Below the pieces are notes generated by a model. That model did no database searches. It saw nothing but the letters and a program-made list of their open reading frames with translations, and was not told the DNA's origin. This document shows positions 6,723 through 9,537 of a stretch of 9,537 nucleotides of DNA, in pieces. This DNA is from Clostridiales bacterium (GTDB lineage Bacteria > Bacillota > Clostridia > Oscillospirales > CAG-272): the NCBI GenBank assembly GCA_016280525.1, contig JAEEGW010000071.1:1-9537 (forward strand), given 5' to 3'. Every line of letters begins with the position of its first letter. Position 1 is the first letter of the stretch. Both the position numbers and the translations under genes were made by a program.

Positions 6723-6758
6723 ATTTTGCTTTGCCGCGCAGTTTTTTTATAAAAGCAA

Positions 6759-6787
6759 TGGACATTTGCGAAAATATGTGGTATTAT
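6759..6787 (+). promoter_or_regulatory. Sigma-A promoter of the solute-binding protein gene
   Basis: TGGACA (6759-6764, 5 of 6 matches) and TATTAT (6782-6787, 5 of 6 matches) are separated by exactly 17 bases. The start would be near 6794, about 26 bases before the preferred start codon. This separates the lipoprotein pair from the dapA operon. Confidence 0.75.
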
Positions 6788-6819
6788 ATAGTGAAAGATA
6801 AAAAAAGGAAATGGAATGT

Positions 6820-8295
6820 ATGAAAAAAGTCCTGTGTATCCTTCTGGCGGCGCTGATGATACCGTGCGCCGTACTTTTGACAGCCTGCGCCGAAAAACCG
6901 GCGACGGACGACACGACGTCCGCGGAGACCGTGACAGGCGCCGTGACAGAGCCGGAGGTGACTGAGATAACCGCCGATCTGCCGGACGTCAAGTTCAACA
7001 ACAAACCGTTCCGCGTGATCCTTCAGGAAGACAGCTCCGGCGACATATACACGGAAGACCACGAGATAGGCGAGCCTATACACGACGCCGTGTTTGAGCG
7101 GAACATCAAAGTCTGCGAGAAATACGGGATCGAGCTTCAGGTATCTAAAGACGAATACACCGCCGTAAACAACTCTATAAGCCGCAGCGTCAAGGCGGGC
7201 TCGGACGAATACGATCTGTGCTTCGTCCACATGGTAAGCGGCGCGTCTCTCGCGCAGTCAAATCTCGTGCTTCCGTTCCACAATCTGCCGTACGTAGACC
7301 TTGAAAAACCCTGGTGGGACAAGGACATCAGAAACGGATTTTCCATAAGAAACAACCTTATGATGGTAAACGGCGACCTCAGCCCGAGGAGCTTTTCTCT
7401 TACGTCATGTCTGTATTTCAACAAAACTTTGTTTGACAAATACGACCTCCAGTACCCCTACGATCTCGTAAGATCCGGCGACTGGACGCTTGATAAACTC
7501 TACGAGCTGACAAAGGGAATGACAAAGGACCAGGACGGCGACGGAGTCGTGACGAAGACCAGCACCTCGGACATATACTGCCTAACTTCCTGGTATCTTG
7601 ACGTGCCGTACAGCTTCTATTACGCGGCGGGCGGAATGCTCGTGTCAAAAGATCAGGACGACGTTCCGTTCTACGATCCGCAGCTCGAGCGCGACTCTGT
7701 GATATACAACAAAATTTACAATATCATAATCGGAAACAACTCGTATTATGAAACGCAAATGAGCGATTACATGCGCGTTATAGAAACGTTCCTTGAAGGC
7801 CGCGCGCTGTTTTACGACTCCACGCTTGCCGCGTCCGGAACTCTGCGTGAAATGGACGACGAATTCGGCATACTGCCCGTTCCGAAGCTTGATTCGTCGC
7901 AGAGCGATTACAAATCGTTCGTAAACGGCGCGTCAAGTATGATATGCGTTCCCGCTACGGTACCGGCGGCGAACCGCGAATTCGTATCGATTATTATTGA
8001 AGCGCTCGCGAGCGAAGCGTACCGCACAGTAACGCCCGTGCTGAAAGAGAACTACCTGAAACGTAAAGTGACGCGCGACGCGGATTCCTCGGATATGATA
8101 GATTATATCGTAAGAAACCGCGCGTTCGATATGGCGTACGTCAATATGCACGACGGCGTCGGCTCATACGTCCGCGATCTTTTGCAGAGAGGGTCGACCG
8201 ACATAAGCGGCGAGCTGAAAAAATATCAGAAATCCGCGGCAAAGAAGATAGACAACATAGTCAAAGCGTTTGACAAGAGCCTGCGGTCACAATAA
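6820..8295 (+). CDS. Extracellular solute-binding lipoprotein, sugar-type (family 1)
   Basis: I prefer ATG 6820 over ATG 6811. AAAGGA (6804-6809) is 10 bases from 6820 but only 1 base from 6811, and 6820 gives a clean signal peptide (MKKVLCILLAALM). The product is 491 residues. The lipobox LTAC puts the lipidated cysteine at residue 23, followed by a Thr/Glu/Ala-rich linker to about residue 55. The body has features seen in large clostridial binding proteins of carbohydrate ABC importers: EKPWWDKDI, NGDLSPRSFSLTSCLYFNKT, and the acidic loop DQDGDG at about 237-242. That loop is usual in this family and may bind calcium. It would capture a sugar or oligosaccharide outside the cell, but no permease or ATPase gene lies next to it here. 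An unrelated lipoprotein gene follows after 37 bases. The family is clear; the ligand is unknown. Confidence 0.9.
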   Translation: MKKVLCILLAALMIPCAVLLTACAEKPATDDTTSAETVTGAVTEPEVTEITADLPDVKFNNKPFRVILQEDSSGDIYTEDHEIGEPIHDAVFERNIKVCEKYGIELQVSKDEYTAVNNSISRSVKAGSDEYDLCFVHMVSGASLAQSNLVLPFHNLPYVDLEKPWWDKDIRNGFSIRNNLMMVNGDLSPRSFSLTSCLYFNKTLFDKYDLQYPYDLVRSGDWTLDKLYELTKGMTKDQDGDGVVTKTSTSDIYCLTSWYLDVPYSFYYAAGGMLVSKDQDDVPFYDPQLERDSVIYNKIYNIIIGNNSYYETQMSDYMRVIETFLEGRALFYDSTLAASGTLREMDDEFGILPVPKLDSSQSDYKSFVNGASSMICVPATVPAANREFVSIIIEALASEAYRTVTPVLKENYLKRKVTRDADSSDMIDYIVRNRAFDMAYVNMHDGVGSYVRDLLQRGSTDISGELKKYQKSAAKKIDNIVKAFDKSLRSQ

Positions 8296-8332
8296 AGGCA
8301 GCCGGAACTTAAAAAAATAAAAGGAGAAAAGT

Positions 8333-9370
8333 ATGAAAAAACAAATATCAGTCGTTATTCTCGCGCTCTTGATTTGTCTTACTTCCGTGGGATGCATCAA
8401 TATAAATCTCACAAGAAAAAGCGACGGAGGCTCCGTAAAAATCAAAAAAGCGGAAACAAGTTCCGTAAAATATGAAACGTTCGACAACGGAAAGATCCGG
8501 CTTCAGATACCGAAGGGCTGGAAAGTATTCGTACCGAAGGTCGTGACGTACTCCGGATATTCTTTCAGAGTATACAATCCCGAAAGACCCGAGATAGGAT
8601 ATATGTTTTCTTTGGCGGTATCCGGTTTCCTTAAATCGGAAGAGGCGAGAGCAAAATATTACAGCCTGTATCCGTCTTCAATATTCGGTCAGCTTGCGGC
8701 GGTCGATCCGCAAACCACCGAAGGCTTTTACAAGGCGTGGGCGCATAATGCAAAGCTTGCAAACGACACGCAGCTAAAAGAGGATTTCTATATCGTTACA
8801 AATGATTTCACTGTGATTGAAAATTTAGGTAAAAACGCGCTGGGCGGCGATATTTTAAGAGGAACGTATACTTCCTCCGGCGGCGAAAAACTGCAGGGGC
8901 TTTTCACGGCGACAGTCGTTGATACAGGTTCTTATATGATGTACGGTCTTGATCTTGCTCCGCTGAAATCGTACCATAACATCATAATGCATGCCCCGGA
9001 CGCGGAATTCAACAACTGGATGAGCATTCTTGATTATTCGCTCGGAACAATAGAATTTACCGATGAATTCATGAAAGGCTTTAACAGAGAGCAGTCCGCA
9101 CAGATAGAGGCCGTCAAGGCAAACGCGAAGATCTATGATGAAATATCAGATATGATAATAGATTCATGGAACAGCAGAAACAGCTCTTATGATATCATAA
9201 GCCAGAAGCAAAGCGACGCCACGTTAGGATATGAAAGAGTATATGATACTCAGACGGGAGAAGTGTACAGAGCGTACAACGGCTTTACAAGCGATTACAG
9301 CGGTGAAAGATACAAACCCGTGACCGACGATATGTATACTGCAACGATAAGCGGGACAATTGAAAAATAA
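8333..9370 (+). CDS. Unrecognised lipoprotein downstream of the binding protein
   Basis: I do not recognise this 345-residue protein. It starts with a lipoprotein signal peptide (MKKQISVVILALLICLTSVGC) whose cysteine is residue 21. The lipobox SVGC has serine instead of the usual leucine at -3, which is acceptable but not ideal. KIRLQIPKGWKVFV (about 54-67) looks like the opening strand and turn of a globular domain of the PsbP-like kind. Aromatic-rich segments such as SYMMYGLDLAP follow. The C-terminal region (YDTQTGEVYRA, then a tyrosine-rich tail) resembles repeated beta-strand turns in secreted proteins. AAGGAG (8321-8326) lies 6 bases before the ATG, and the 37-base gap to the preceding gene suggests co-transcription. 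It may be a surface accessory of the binding protein, but this is inferred from position only. Two terminators follow. Confidence 0.75.
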   Translation: MKKQISVVILALLICLTSVGCININLTRKSDGGSVKIKKAETSSVKYETFDNGKIRLQIPKGWKVFVPKVVTYSGYSFRVYNPERPEIGYMFSLAVSGFLKSEEARAKYYSLYPSSIFGQLAAVDPQTTEGFYKAWAHNAKLANDTQLKEDFYIVTNDFTVIENLGKNALGGDILRGTYTSSGGEKLQGLFTATVVDTGSYMMYGLDLAPLKSYHNIIMHAPDAEFNNWMSILDYSLGTIEFTDEFMKGFNREQSAQIEAVKANAKIYDEISDMIIDSWNSRNSSYDIISQKQSDATLGYERVYDTQTGEVYRAYNGFTSDYSGERYKPVTDDMYTATISGTIEK

Positions 9371-9422
9371 CGAATTCATAGTAAAAAACTGCCGTAGGGA
9401 GAGGCTATATAAAGAAGAAACA

Positions 9423-9477
9423 AACCCACTCTGACATCTTTCAATTATAGAAAGTGTCATAGTGGGTTATTTTCTTT
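9423..9477 (+). terminator. Long hairpin with T-rich tail, first of two terminators
   Basis: AACCCACT (9423-9430) pairs with AGTGGGTT (9461-9468). After a C-T mismatch, TGACA (9432-9436) pairs with TGTCA (9455-9459). After a bulged T, CTTTC (9438-9442) pairs with GAAAG (9450-9454), closing a 7-base loop. The tail ATTTTCTTT (9469-9477) is T-rich but interrupted. The stem is long for a simple terminator, and its reverse strand could also work as one for genes coming from the right. Confidence 0.7.
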
Positions 9478-9488
9478 CAGCTCGTCTT

Positions 9489-9521
9489 AACCCTTCCGAT
9501 ATAGGAAAGGTTTTTATTATT
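9489..9521 (+). terminator. Second Rho-independent terminator
   Basis: AACCCTTCC (9489-9497) pairs with GGAAAGGTT (9504-9512) with one C-A mismatch around the loop GATATA. The tract TTTATTATT (9513-9521) follows, with two more T at the end of the stem. This is a standard terminator shape and backs up the hairpin just before it. The last 16 bases of the window hold nothing I can identify. Confidence 0.75.
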
Positions 9522-9537
9522 CAGCTAAATTGCTCGC

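Noticed and set aside
6726..6758. Inverted repeat TTGCTTT / AAAGCAA after the HAD phosphatase gene
   Set aside because: The 7-base arms enclose a 19-base loop and no T-tract follows, so it is a poor terminator. It also ends right before the next promoter and is probably chance.
7528..7545. DQDGDG loop in the binding protein as a dockerin or EF-hand domain
   Set aside because: Only a single loop is present and no second copy follows. Such acidic loops are common inside this family of binding proteins, so a cellulosome-type role is not supported.
1..9537. CRISPR array, tRNA or rRNA gene, insertion sequence or phage genes
   Set aside because: I found no regularly spaced repeats, no tRNA-like cloverleaf, no transposase or integrase motifs and no phage structural genes on either strand.

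Overview
The window looks like chromosomal DNA from an uncultured anaerobic Bacillota, probably a gut-type Clostridia. The signs are strong AAAGGAG-type ribosome binding sites, consensus sigma-A promoters, lipobox-bearing solute-binding lipoproteins, heavy use of ATA isoleucine codons, and GC-rich genes separated by very AT-rich gaps. The lineage is inferred; no rRNA or other marker gene is present.

The left half (1-4800) is read on the minus strand. In transcription order it holds queA (queuosine tRNA modification), a small antitoxin-like gene with a consensus promoter and a palindrome over its -10 box, a 25-codon remnant that looks like the end of a RelE-type toxin, miaA (tRNA-A37 prenylation), a HlyD-like membrane fusion protein, and tldD (metalloprotease), which runs off the left edge. 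From the antitoxin to tldD the genes overlap or lie within 22 bases of each other, so they probably form one operon. The decayed toxin-antitoxin module sits between two tRNA-modification genes, and its promoter is the best one visible for miaA and everything after it.

The queA-dapA gap (4801-5001) is AT-rich. It holds sigma-A promoter candidates for both directions that face each other, so the two 5' leaders would be partly complementary.

The right half (5002-9370) is read on the plus strand. dapA (lysine/diaminopimelate synthesis) and a Cof-type HAD phosphatase form a two-gene operon. A separate sigma-A promoter then starts a second unit with a sugar-type solute-binding lipoprotein and an unrecognised lipoprotein. 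Two hairpins with T-tracts close that unit at 9423-9521. No ABC permeases accompany the binding protein.

Most of the window is ordinary housekeeping sequence. The points worth a second look are the decayed toxin-antitoxin module coupled to miaA, the missing canonical start codon of the HlyD-like gene, and the overlapping queA/dapA promoters. I see no CRISPR array, defence island, complete mobile element or RNA gene, and no clearly novel multi-gene system.
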